DNA of 46,165 nucleotides from Gammaproteobacteria bacterium. Lineage in GTDB: Bacteria; Pseudomonadota; Gammaproteobacteria; Steroidobacterales; GCA-2729495. The translations under genes were made by a program, and so were the position numbers. The DNA lies in NCBI GenBank assembly GCA_021773815.1, contig JAJFJS010000103.1, positions 1-46,165 on the forward strand, in the 5' to 3' direction. Below are positions 8,313-16,020 of this stretch, piece by piece. Position 1 is the stretch's first letter, and each line of letters starts with the position of its first letter. Under the pieces are notes generated by a model. It saw only the letters and a program-made list of their open reading frames with translations. It was not told the origin of the DNA and did not search any database.

Positions 8313-9494
8313 ATGTTCAAAAATACCTTCGAGTCATTCTTCCGGTTGGAGTCTGCCGGCGGCATTTTGTTGCTGGTCGCCGCCGGTATGGCCATGGTCC
8401 TGAGCAATTCGGCGCTGGGTCCTGTCTACGATGCGCTGCTTAATGTGCCGATACAGATCCGCGTCGGCCCGCTGAATATCAACAAGCCCCTGTTCCTGTG
8501 GGTCAATGACGGCCTGATGGCGTTGTTTTTCTTCACGATCGGTATGGAAGTCAAACGCGAAGTCATGGTCGGCGAGTTATCCGACATCCGCCAGATCATT
8601 CTGCCCGGGATGGCCGGACTCGGCGGTATTATCCTGCCCGCGATCGTCTATTTCGTGCTGAATGCGGACAACGAGGTCGCGATGCAGGGCTGGGCGATCC
8701 CGACGGCCACCGATATCGCTTTTGCCCTCGGCATCCTCGCGCTGGTCGGCAACGTGCCGACCGCACTGAAACTGTTTCTGATGACGCTGGCCATCATCGA
8801 CGACCTGGGCGCAATTCTGATCATTGCCGCCTTCTACACGACGGACCTGTCAATCGGCTCGCTGATCGTGGCGCTGCTGGCAGTCTGGGGTCTGGTCTGG
8901 CTGAAACTTCGCAAGACAACGCGCGCGCTGCCCTTTGTGCTCGTCGGCATCGTATTGTGGGTCGCTGTACTCAAGTCCGGCGTACACGCAACGATCGCGG
9001 GCGTCATCGTCGGCCTGTTCATTCCGATGACCGCCGAGTCGGCGGGCCAAGAACCCGCACTAGAAAGACTCCTGCATGCGCTGCACCCGTGGATCGCGTT
9101 CGCCATCCTGCCGTTGTTTGCATTCGCCAACGCCGGGGTCGACCTGACCGGCATGTCACCGGCCTCGCTGGCCGAGCCCGTCCCGCTCGGCATCATGCTC
9201 GGACTGATCGTCGGCAAGCAGCTTGGCGTGTTCGGCGCGGCGTGGCTGTGCATCCGAACCGGGATTGCGCAGCTGCCATCCAACACGTCGATGGCACAGA
9301 TGTACGGCGCGGCCATACTGGCCGGCGTCGGATTCACGATGAGCCTGTTTATCAGTAGCCTCGCATTCGAGCAGACCGGCCAGGGCTTCGGCCAGTCGGA
9401 TCGGCTCGCGATCATTGTCGGATCGCTCGTGTGCGGCACGCTCGGCTATCTCGTACTCAAGATCGTGACGCACAGGGCGCCAACCCGGGACTGA
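8313..9494 (+). CDS. nhaA: Na+/H+ antiporter NhaA
   Basis: A 393-residue inner-membrane antiporter that expels Na+ (and Li+) in exchange for protons, for sodium and alkaline pH tolerance. It is full length for the family, with about 12 hydrophobic segments. Family landmarks: FFFTIGMEVKREVMVGEL near residue 75, IPTATDIAFALGIL near 130, the paired ion-binding aspartates in IIDDLGAI near 163-164, and a conserved Lys in the later discontinuous helix region (VGKQLGVF). The ATG follows GAGGGA by 8 nt. Divergent from the lipoprotein/peptidase pair. Confidence 0.96.
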   Translation: MFKNTFESFFRLESAGGILLLVAAGMAMVLSNSALGPVYDALLNVPIQIRVGPLNINKPLFLWVNDGLMALFFFTIGMEVKREVMVGELSDIRQIILPGMAGLGGIILPAIVYFVLNADNEVAMQGWAIPTATDIAFALGILALVGNVPTALKLFLMTLAIIDDLGAILIIAAFYTTDLSIGSLIVALLAVWGLVWLKLRKTTRALPFVLVGIVLWVAVLKSGVHATIAGVIVGLFIPMTAESAGQEPALERLLHALHPWIAFAILPLFAFANAGVDLTGMSPASLAEPVPLGIMLGLIVGKQLGVFGAAWLCIRTGIAQLPSNTSMAQMYGAAILAGVGFTMSLFISSLAFEQTGQGFGQSDRLAIIVGSLVCGTLGYLVLKIVTHRAPTRD

Positions 9495-9612
9495 ACCGAA
9501 CCGCGCAGTCGTCGGGCATCGACGTCCGAGCGCGTTCAGTCGAGTGTCGTGAATACGGCCGGCCCGTCCGTGGCAACATTCGTTCCCGCCGACCAACAAC
9601 GGGTCACGGCCG

Positions 9613-12600
9613 TCAGCCGCTGACGCTCACCGGCACCGCTTTACGCAACAGGCCGCGGATATCCGTGCCGATCCCCAGCAGTGACGGCACGAAGAACAGG
9701 ATCAGCAACGGCGAAAACATCAGCCCGAATATCAGCGTGACGGCCAGCGGCTGAATCAACTGCGCCTGCATGCTGCGCTCGAACAGTAGCGGCGTCAGAC
9801 CGCCGATTGTCGTCAACGTCGTCAGGATGACCGGCCGCAGTCTTTCGCGCGCGCCGGCCATGACCGCCTCGCGCAGCTCGGTGCCGTCACGGAGCCGTCG
9901 TTTGACGCTCGAGACGATGATAATCGCATCGTTGATGATCACGCCGGACAGGCCGAGCAATGCCTGCAGGCTCAGCATGTTCAGCCGGTAGCCGAGTAAC
10001 CAGTGACCGACAAATGCACCGACGAGCCCGAACGGGATGATCGCCATCACGACCATCGGCGTCGTGTAACTGGAAAAGACCCAGGACAAAATGATGTACA
10101 TCGTCAGGACCGCAATCAGCAACGCGACGAGGGTGTCGCCGATTGCTTTGCGCTGTTCTTCGGCTTTACCCTTGAACTCGACACTGATGCCGTACTTCTC
10201 GCGTATGTTCGGCGCGATGTCACGGCCAACAATCGCGAGCACCTGGTTGGTCGTCGTCAACACCGGATCGACATCGCCCGTGACCGAAATCTGGCGCAGC
10301 CCGTCCTCGCGGCGGATCTGCGAGTAACCGACAGACCGGGTCAGCGTCACGACCTCGGGCAGCGGGACTTCTTCTCCGCCCGGCGCACGCAGATAGAGAT
10401 CGCGCAGGCTGCGGTCGCCCTGTGTCGGCCCTTCGGGGAGCTTCACGCGCACGATGACCTCTTCCTGATCCTGGGCAAACCGCTTGGCGATCGCCCCCTC
10501 GAATGAATCGCGCACCTGGCGTGCCACCGACTGCGTTGTGAAGCCCATCGCCAGACCCGCGGGCGTCACTTCCATGATGATCTCCTGCTTGCCGTGCGGC
10601 AGGTTGTCTTCAATCGCGGTGACGCCGGGAATGTTCGCCAGTTCCGCGCGAATCGCCATCGCCGCGGACTTCAGCACGTCGAGGCCGGCGCCGTGCAAGC
10701 GGATATCGAGGTCGCGCCCCGGCGGCCCGCCCGCGCTGCGCTCGTACATAACCAGGCTCTCGACGCCGGCGATCGGCTCGACCTCCGACTCCCAGGCCCC
10801 CATGAATTCGTAGGTGCGCACCTTGCGGTTATCGCCCGGCACGAGTTCGATCGTGTACGCACCGGCATGGTCCCCGGACTGCAGGCCTTCTCCCGGTCGC
10901 CCCTCCGTCGTGCCGATGGTGCCGAACTCGTAGTTGATCAGCCCGCCTTCACCGCCGGTCAGTTCCTGCTCGACCTTGCGTGCCGCACGGCGCAGTTCGT
11001 CGACCATTCGCGCGCTATCATCTCGCGATGCCCCCGGAGTCAGCGAGAAATTGCCGTAGACCATATCCACCTCGGGCGAGGCAAAAAATTCGAAGCCGAC
11101 CCGCCCGGACGTCAGCAGCGTCAGCGCGAAGATGAACGCGCAAGCCGCGGCCAGCGCGGTGCTGTAGCGATGGTCGAAGCTCCAGCCGACCGCTCGATTG
11201 AATCGCGCGTCGCGAAACCGGACGAACAATCGATTGAATCCGTGCGGTTCCTTCGGCGTGCTGTTCGCTTCCATGCGCTCCAGCGACTTGCGCAGGTGCA
11301 TCGGCAACACGAGGAAACACTCGGCGAGACTGGCGATGATGACGAGGATGATCGTCAACGGCAGCTCGCGCACGATGCGGCCGATCTCGCCGCCGATGGT
11401 CAGGATAGGAAAAAACGCGGCGATCGTTGTCAACGACGCGGCGAGGACCGGCGCAAACATCGTCTTCGCCGCGGTCATCGTCGCCTCTTCGGGCGACATG
11501 CCGTGCCGGTGCAGCATTTCGGTATGTTCGCCGACGACGATGGCATCGTCGACGATAATGCCCAGCCCCATGATGATGGCGAACATGCTGATCATGTTCA
11601 GCGTCATGCCGAGCATGGCCATGCCGCCGAGGGCTCCCATGATCGCAATCGGGATACCCATCGCGACCCAGAATGCGATGCGCCCGTTCAGGAACACGAA
11701 CAACACAATGAGCACCAGCACGAGGCCGCCGAAACCGTTGTTGACGAGCATCCGGACACGCTTCGTCGCCTGATCGGCGAATACGTCGAACATGTCGATG
11801 TTCAGCGTCGCCGGGTACTCGGACTTGATCCGCGCGACGTAATCAACGAGCAGCTGCTGCGCTTCGATCGAATCGACACCCTGCCCGCGACCGACAATCA
11901 GGCCGACCGACGCCCTGCCGTCACGGACATGGGAGATCGCGCTGTCCTCGAACGTCTCGTAGATCCGCCCGATATCCTTGATCCGCAGCTTCTGGCCGGA
12001 CGTTTCGGACACCACCTCGATCTGGCCGACCTCACGCGCAGTACGGGCCAGCGCCTCACTGCGAATCTGCCGCGACAACCCGCCGCTGTCGATCGACCCC
12101 GACGGCAGATCGAGGCTGAAGCGCTCGATACGCTGGGCGACGTCGCCGAGCGTCAGGTCGAGCTGGCGCAGCGTATCGGCCTCAATCTCGACCCAGATCT
12201 CGCTGTCACGAATGCCGGACAGCGTGATCTTGCTCATCCCCAGATCCATCAGGTCATCACGAATCTGCTTCGCGACGACCTTCAGCGCCTGCTCGGAGAA
12301 CGGTCCGGATATCTCGAGGCGGCAGACCTCGTCAGATTCGGCAATTTGCGTGATCATCGGACGTTCGATTTCGGTCGGGAACGTCGTGATGCGCGCGATG
12401 GCGGCCTGCACGTCGGTCAGTGCACGGGACATGTTGACGCCGTCCTCGAAACGAATCGTGACGCTCGCCCGGCCTTCGAACGCGACGGCCTCGACGCGGT
12501 CGACCGAATCGATGAACCGCACTTCGGGCTCGATGGCGGCGACGATATTGGCTTCGACATCCTCGGGGCTGGCGCCGGGCCAGGGCACCGTGATCGTGAT

Positions 12601-12750
12601 GATGTCGATCTCAAAGTCCGGCAGGATCTGCCGATTGAGCTGCGTCAGGCCCCAGGCGCCGAACATCAGCAACAGCAGCATCAGCAGGTTGCCGGCCACC
12701 GGATGTTCGGCAAACAGCCTGATCACGCCGCCGGCCGTCCCGCGACTCAT
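9613..12750 (-). CDS. RND efflux pump permease
   Basis: A 1045-residue inner-membrane pump of the resistance-nodulation-division superfamily, AcrB-like. It has the repeated architecture of 6+6 membrane helices with two large periplasmic loops. TM4 contains the proton-relay pair in GIIVDDAIVVGEH, with a matching GVIINDAIIIVSS in the second half. Strongly hydrophobic first and second halves flank DNA coding for the porter domains. The start ATG overlaps the adaptor stop (ATGA at 12747-12750), so expression is translationally coupled. No outer-membrane channel gene is present nearby, so it probably uses one encoded elsewhere. Substrate unknown. Confidence 0.95.
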   Translation of the reverse strand: MSRGTAGGVIRLFAEHPVAGNLLMLLLLMFGAWGLTQLNRQILPDFEIDIITITVPWPGASPEDVEANIVAAIEPEVRFIDSVDRVEAVAFEGRASVTIRFEDGVNMSRALTDVQAAIARITTFPTEIERPMITQIAESDEVCRLEISGPFSEQALKVVAKQIRDDLMDLGMSKITLSGIRDSEIWVEIEADTLRQLDLTLGDVAQRIERFSLDLPSGSIDSGGLSRQIRSEALARTAREVGQIEVVSETSGQKLRIKDIGRIYETFEDSAISHVRDGRASVGLIVGRGQGVDSIEAQQLLVDYVARIKSEYPATLNIDMFDVFADQATKRVRMLVNNGFGGLVLVLIVLFVFLNGRIAFWVAMGIPIAIMGALGGMAMLGMTLNMISMFAIIMGLGIIVDDAIVVGEHTEMLHRHGMSPEEATMTAAKTMFAPVLAASLTTIAAFFPILTIGGEIGRIVRELPLTIILVIIASLAECFLVLPMHLRKSLERMEANSTPKEPHGFNRLFVRFRDARFNRAVGWSFDHRYSTALAAACAFIFALTLLTSGRVGFEFFASPEVDMVYGNFSLTPGASRDDSARMVDELRRAARKVEQELTGGEGGLINYEFGTIGTTEGRPGEGLQSGDHAGAYTIELVPGDNRKVRTYEFMGAWESEVEPIAGVESLVMYERSAGGPPGRDLDIRLHGAGLDVLKSAAMAIRAELANIPGVTAIEDNLPHGKQEIIMEVTPAGLAMGFTTQSVARQVRDSFEGAIAKRFAQDQEEVIVRVKLPEGPTQGDRSLRDLYLRAPGGEEVPLPEVVTLTRSVGYSQIRREDGLRQISVTGDVDPVLTTTNQVLAIVGRDIAPNIREKYGISVEFKGKAEEQRKAIGDTLVALLIAVLTMYIILSWVFSSYTTPMVVMAIIPFGLVGAFVGHWLLGYRLNMLSLQALLGLSGVIINDAIIIVSSVKRRLRDGTELREAVMAGARERLRPVILTTLTTIGGLTPLLFERSMQAQLIQPLAVTLIFGLMFSPLLILFFVPSLLGIGTDIRGLLRKAVPVSVSG

Positions 12751-13898
12751 CGCACGGCAACCCGCGCGCCGGGCCCGCCCTCCCGGATCTGGGTCGTGAC
12801 GATCAAGTCGCCATCGAGGATCGGTTCGTCACCGGCGTTGCGAAAGATAATGTCGTTGCCGGCATAACCGATAACCGCGATGCTCCGGGGCGCGAGGCGC
12901 TCATCCTTGATCACGAAGACCGTGTCCTCGCCGTACAACGCGGTGTCGGGCGCCTGCATCGCGTCCGTATAGGCCTGGTCCGGCAGTTCGACGGCCACGA
13001 AGGCGCCGGGCCGCAACATCGATTGCTTGCCGTCGGTATCGATGCCGGCATAGACGTCCACGCCGCCGGTTGTCGAGGCGATTTCCGCACCGACCCGCCC
13101 GACAACGGCCGCGAACGACAGCGCGCGGCCGCCGACATTCCACGTCACGGCGACCGGCAGGCCGATGATGGCCTTACCGGTCTCCAGCAACCGACCGTAT
13201 TGATCATTGCTCAAGGAAAACCGGACCTCGACACGACTCGTATCGATGAGCTCGCCGACCATATCGGCCCCGAACCCGCTGAACTGTTTGCCGAGTGCGG
13301 CATTGACGGCATTGACGACGCCGTCGAACGGCGCAACCAGGCGGGCATCGGCCAGATCGCGCGCGGCACGGCGCACCCCGATCTCGCGCTGCTCGACGAT
13401 CGCCTCCTGCTGCAACACGTCCAGCTCCGCGCCGTCGAGAAACTGCTCCGAGACGTTCTTGGCCGCGAACAATTCTTTGGCCCGCGCCAGGTCGCGGCGC
13501 AACATCTCGAGCTTGACCTGACTCTCCTTGAGCATCGAACGTTGTTCGGCCAGATCCGTCTCGTAATCGAACGGATCGATCTGTACGAGCAATTCACCCT
13601 TGCGCACGATGCCGCCGTCGTGAAAATTTTCGCCGATCTCGACCATGACGCCGGCGACCGCCGGTCGCAGTTCACTGCGCCGCCCGGCCACGACCTCACC
13701 AAACAAGTTCAGTTTCGGTTGAATCGTGCCGCGCCGGACTTCGACGACGTCGACGTTCCAGACGCGTTCGGGCGCTTTTACCGCCTCGAGTTCGGGGCGC
13801 GTCGCCATCAGAATAAAGATAATGGCCGCCGTCGCGCCAACGATCAGCAACGGCAACAGGGCGGAGCGGATTTTTCCGGGGGATTCGGCGACGTTCAT
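12747..13898 (-). CDS. RND periplasmic adaptor (membrane fusion protein)
   Basis: A 383-residue HlyD/AcrA-type adaptor that would join the pump at 9613-12750 to an outer-membrane channel. Residues 12-32 form an uncleaved or signal-anchor helix (ALLPLLIVGATAAIIFILMA). Next comes a biotinyl-lipoyl half (GVMVEIGENFHDGGIVRKGE), a helical hairpin at about 110-170 and the second lipoyl half (RLVAPFDGVVNAV), then beta-barrel and membrane-proximal domains. First gene of a two-gene operon with a 4-bp overlap. Possible operator repeats lie about 120 bp upstream (14019-14037). Confidence 0.93.
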   Translation of the reverse strand: MNVAESPGKIRSALLPLLIVGATAAIIFILMATRPELEAVKAPERVWNVDVVEVRRGTIQPKLNLFGEVVAGRRSELRPAVAGVMVEIGENFHDGGIVRKGELLVQIDPFDYETDLAEQRSMLKESQVKLEMLRRDLARAKELFAAKNVSEQFLDGAELDVLQQEAIVEQREIGVRRAARDLADARLVAPFDGVVNAVNAALGKQFSGFGADMVGELIDTSRVEVRFSLSNDQYGRLLETGKAIIGLPVAVTWNVGGRALSFAAVVGRVGAEIASTTGGVDVYAGIDTDGKQSMLRPGAFVAVELPDQAYTDAMQAPDTALYGEDTVFVIKDERLAPRSIAVIGYAGNDIIFRNAGDEPILDGDLIVTTQIREGGPGARVAVR

Positions 13899-14018
13899 CA
13901 GGTGCTGTTTCTCGTTTTATACGCTTCGCGCGCCGACCGGCCGAGCACGAAGCGGGGAATCTCCGTGCAGACGCCCGGCGAACTAGTTTACACGGGTAAT
14001 ATCCGGTCGCGTAGCCAA

Positions 14019-14037
14019 AAATGTAACCAAATGTAAC
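14019..14037 (-). promoter_or_regulatory. Direct-repeat operator candidate upstream of RND operon
   Basis: Two copies of AAATGTAAC (14019-14027 and 14029-14037), which also read as GTAAC-N5-GTAAC on the plus strand. The layout resembles the CpxR-type direct repeat (GTAAA spaced by about five bases). It lies about 120 bp upstream of the adaptor start. The rest of 13899-14296 shows nothing else I can name. Short motif, so chance occurrence is possible. Confidence 0.3.
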
Positions 14038-14296
14038 GCCGACAACGGAGCCGGGGCCGCACAATTAGCTCAGCCCGCCGCCGGGACATTCGACCGCCGG
14101 CGATCGAGATCGAATACTGCCGAGCGGTCAACTCGCGCTCCACGCGGCGCGAGGCGCGGAATACCCGGCGATTCGGCACCAACGCCGCAATGCCACCAGG
14201 GCCGCCGGGAACTTCCCGATCGAGACCCGGTCTATCTTCCCGATTGCCGCACGGATGTGAGTCCGGCGTCATGTGGATATCATCCTGCCCATGGCG

Positions 14297-14384
14297 AATT
14301 ACGGGGACAGTAACTTATCTCCCGCCTGGGTCCTGTAAGTTATGGATAGAGTGCAAGGGAGACAGGTTAACTGTCCCCTTAATT
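14297..14384. repeat. Palindromic mobile element, copy 1 (88 bp)
   Basis: Ends are AATTACGGGGACAG and its near-inverse CTGTCCCCTTAATT. An inner inverted pair (TATCTCCC / GGGAGACA) surrounds a shared core containing ATGGATAGAG. It matches the element at 14800-14888 along nearly its full length. The arms could fold into a long imperfect hairpin, as REP/RAYT-mobilised or MITE-like elements do. It ends 39 bp before the start of the DUF2282 gene. Confidence 0.85.
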
Positions 14385-14423
14385 CTTTCCCCTTGATTCC
14401 TCAATTTTCATAAGGAGCGCAAT

Positions 14424-14687
14424 GTGAACGAAAGAAAAACGCTGATCAACGTCGCAGTAGCGAGCGTTATTGCCCTCGGCCTCGGTGCCATCGCCCAGCC
14501 CGCGTCCGCGGCAAAGGAGGGCGCCGAAAAGTGCCAGGGTGTCGCCAAAGCCGGCATGAATGACTGCGGCACGAGCCAGCATGCATGCGCGGGCCAGGCC
14601 AAGGCCGACAACGGTGCCGAAGAATGGATCTATGTGCCGAAGGGCACCTGCGCGAAGATTGCCGGCGGCAAGGTCAAGGGCGCCTGA
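14424..14687 (+). CDS. DUF2282 (BufA1/bufferin-like) precursor peptide
   Basis: An 87-residue peptide starting at GTG 14424, which has AAGGAG 7 nt upstream; the overlapping ATG at 14422 runs straight into TGA. Residues 1-30 are a signal peptide ending QPASAA. The mature part carries the four family cysteines: Cys37 (EKCQGV), Cys48 (NDCGT), Cys55 (HACAG) and Cys76 (GTCAKI), followed by a Gly-rich end. Some DUF2282 members are copper-binding bufferins whose central cysteines are modified by DUF692 (MNIO) enzymes with DUF2063 partners (family knowledge). Neither partner is encoded in this window, so this is an orphan precursor. A strong terminator follows. Confidence 0.9.
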   Translation: MNERKTLINVAVASVIALGLGAIAQPASAAKEGAEKCQGVAKAGMNDCGTSQHACAGQAKADNGAEEWIYVPKGTCAKIAGGKVKGA

Positions 14688-14723
14688 TAGCGGCCTGTCC
14701 GTCACTGGCGGACGAAAAACAAA

Positions 14724-14757
14724 CCCGGCATGGCAGCGCGCCGTGCCGGGTTTTTTT
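14724..14757 (+). terminator. Rho-independent terminator after the DUF2282 gene
   Basis: CCCGGCA (14724-14730) pairs with TGCCGGG (14744-14750), with extra GGC/GCC pairing inside, then seven T residues (14751-14757). It ends the bufferin-like transcript, implying a monocistronic unit. Confidence 0.9.
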
Positions 14758-14759
14758 AT

Positions 14760-14783
14760 GGTGCCGGTGTGAAGATTCTTAAG
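14760..14783. repeat. Half copy of the GGTGCCGGTGT inverted-repeat element
   Basis: Begins GGTGCCGGTGTGAAG and continues TTCTTAAG, closely matching the left arm of the 113-bp element at 15683-15795. It is abutted by poly-T/TTAAG sequence and then directly by the second AATTAAGGGGAC element, so two repeat families are nested here. Confidence 0.6.
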
Positions 14784-14799
14784 TTTTTTTAAGTTTCTG

Positions 14800-14888
14800 A
14801 ATTAAGGGGACGGTTTACTTATCTCCCGCTGAGTTCCGGCAAATCATGGATAGAGCGCAAGGGAGATAAGTTAACTGTCCCCTTAATT
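14800..14888. repeat. Palindromic mobile element, copy 2 (89 bp)
   Basis: Same family and orientation as 14297-14384: ends AATTAAGGGGACGG and CTGTCCCCTTAATT, inner arms CTTATCTCCC / GGGAGATAAG, core containing ATGGATAGAG. The two arms form an almost continuous stem of about 28 bp with an unpaired centre of about 30 nt. The two copies bracket the DUF2282 gene and its terminator. Confidence 0.88.
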
Positions 14889-14902
14889 CCCTACACACTC
14901 CG

Positions 14903-15586
14903 TCACTCTCGCAACTGGATCGCCAGCCTGCCCTCTTCGACCCGGATCCAGTCGACACCGGCCGCGAATGATTTCCAGAAACCATCGCGTCCGCCAAACT
15001 CGCGCACGAGATCGACATTCTTGAGATTGCCGAGCCATGCGTTGGGCACCGGCACGCCCATGATGCTGACGCCGCGGAGTCGGACGATCGGCCGACCGTC
15101 GGCATAACTCAGCTCGAGGCCGGCATTCACGCGTATCGTCCGGCCGGCCATGACCGGAAAATCCGGCGGCACGGCCACGAGCATGCGTGCACTGGCCAGG
15201 TTATCGGACAGGTCCAGCGCAACGCGGCGACCCAGTTCGGGATCCCGGCCGATCAGGCCGTTGAGTTCGCGCTCGGACAGTGTGACGCGCCGGTCGGCAT
15301 CGGCCTCGCTGTATGGCGCCTCGCGCAGCCACTGCCGGTCGGTTTCCGACCCGTCGGTTTCAGCCTCGTCGCTGCGCTTGAAGCCGCCGAGCCGGTCCAG
15401 CTTGCCATCGAGCGCCTGCCGCTCATCGACCGTCAATTGCACGGGCGCGAAATCGGCAGGGTATATATAAGTGCGAACGACCCAGAAAGTGACCGCGATA
15501 GCGGCCGCGACGGCAACGAGCATGACGACCAGGACGGTTCGCCCGGAATATCCTCGCTTCTGCTGCGGCTCAGAGGTCGGCTCCAT
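14903..15586 (-). CDS. Membrane-anchored hypothetical protein
   Basis: A protein of 227 residues. Residues 18-40 form a single membrane helix (VLVVMLVAVAAAIAVTFWVV) after a short cytoplasmic tail; the rest should be periplasmic. The conserved-looking part includes SERELNGLI near residue 105, LALDLSDNLASA-like sequence near 125 and VSIMGVPVPNAWLGNLKNVD near 185, then an acidic, amphipathic C-terminus. Homologues in databases are sometimes labelled arginine N-succinyltransferase, but I see no acyltransferase fold or motif. Stand-alone; it lies between two repeat elements. Function unknown. Confidence 0.8.
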   Translation of the reverse strand: MEPTSEPQQKRGYSGRTVLVVMLVAVAAAIAVTFWVVRTYIYPADFAPVQLTVDERQALDGKLDRLGGFKRSDEAETDGSETDRQWLREAPYSEADADRRVTLSERELNGLIGRDPELGRRVALDLSDNLASARMLVAVPPDFPVMAGRTIRVNAGLELSYADGRPIVRLRGVSIMGVPVPNAWLGNLKNVDLVREFGGRDGFWKSFAAGVDWIRVEEGRLAIQLRE

Positions 15587-15656
15587 GCGGCCATCGTGAC
15601 GGATTCAGTACAAAAATCAACGTCACGCCGGCGCGCCCGCAATGCCGCGCCGCATC

Positions 15657-15688
15657 CGCGGGGCCTGGTGCCCGCGGGGCCTGGTGCC
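15657..15688. repeat. 16-bp perfect tandem duplication
   Basis: CGCGGGGCCTGGTGCC is repeated exactly twice (15657-15672, 15673-15688). The right unit runs into the left arm of the inverted-repeat element (GGTGCC shared), so it may be a duplication made when that element inserted. Confidence 0.7.
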
Positions 15689-15795
15689 GGTGTACAGTTT
15701 CTTAAGTTATTGCTTGAAGTACCTATATGTTGGCACCAAGTTAGAACCAATAACTTAAGAAACTTAAGAAACTTAAGAAACTGTACACCGGCACC
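15683..15795. repeat. 113-bp inverted-repeat element with CTTAAGAAA tandem
   Basis: The left arm 15683-15711 (GGTGCCGGTGTACAGTTTC then TTAAGTTATT) is matched by the right arm 15749-15795 in inverse. The right arm holds three tandem 9-bp units CTTAAGAAA where the left has one. The centre contains a further GGCACCAAG. It resembles a non-autonomous mobile element and lies in the otherwise gene-free gap 15587-16020, upstream of the Fe-S flavoprotein gene. Confidence 0.8.
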
Positions 15796-16020
15796 AAATC
15801 GGTACCCGGCCGTCGATGCCGAAGGCCCGTTCGCCGGCGGAGTTGTCACGACAATCAACGGTGTCACGCGGCTACCCGACGTCGGGCGCGACCAATGAAT
15901 TCGCTTGGATCTCCGGCCCGGACGAACTTTCGATCCATCCGTAATAACCCTGATGAACACGCTATGCCCCGGGCCTATGATCAGGCTGCCTCTTTGCATC
16001 CGTCATTTTCGGGCACCACG

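Noticed and set aside
10594-12867. Long plus-strand frame opposite the RND pump gene (757 codons).
   Set aside because: His/Arg/Asp-rich translation with no domain; it is the antisense shadow of a strongly conserved pump gene in GC-rich DNA.
14903-15586. Arginine N-succinyltransferase label for the membrane-anchored protein.
   Set aside because: No acyltransferase motif and the wrong size and topology; the name seems to be a carried-over annotation.
15749-15781. CTTAAGAAA tandem repeat as a CRISPR or a PmrA box.
   Set aside because: Unit is 9 bp with no spacers, so not CRISPR; hexamer spacing is 3 bp, not the 5 bp of PmrA sites.
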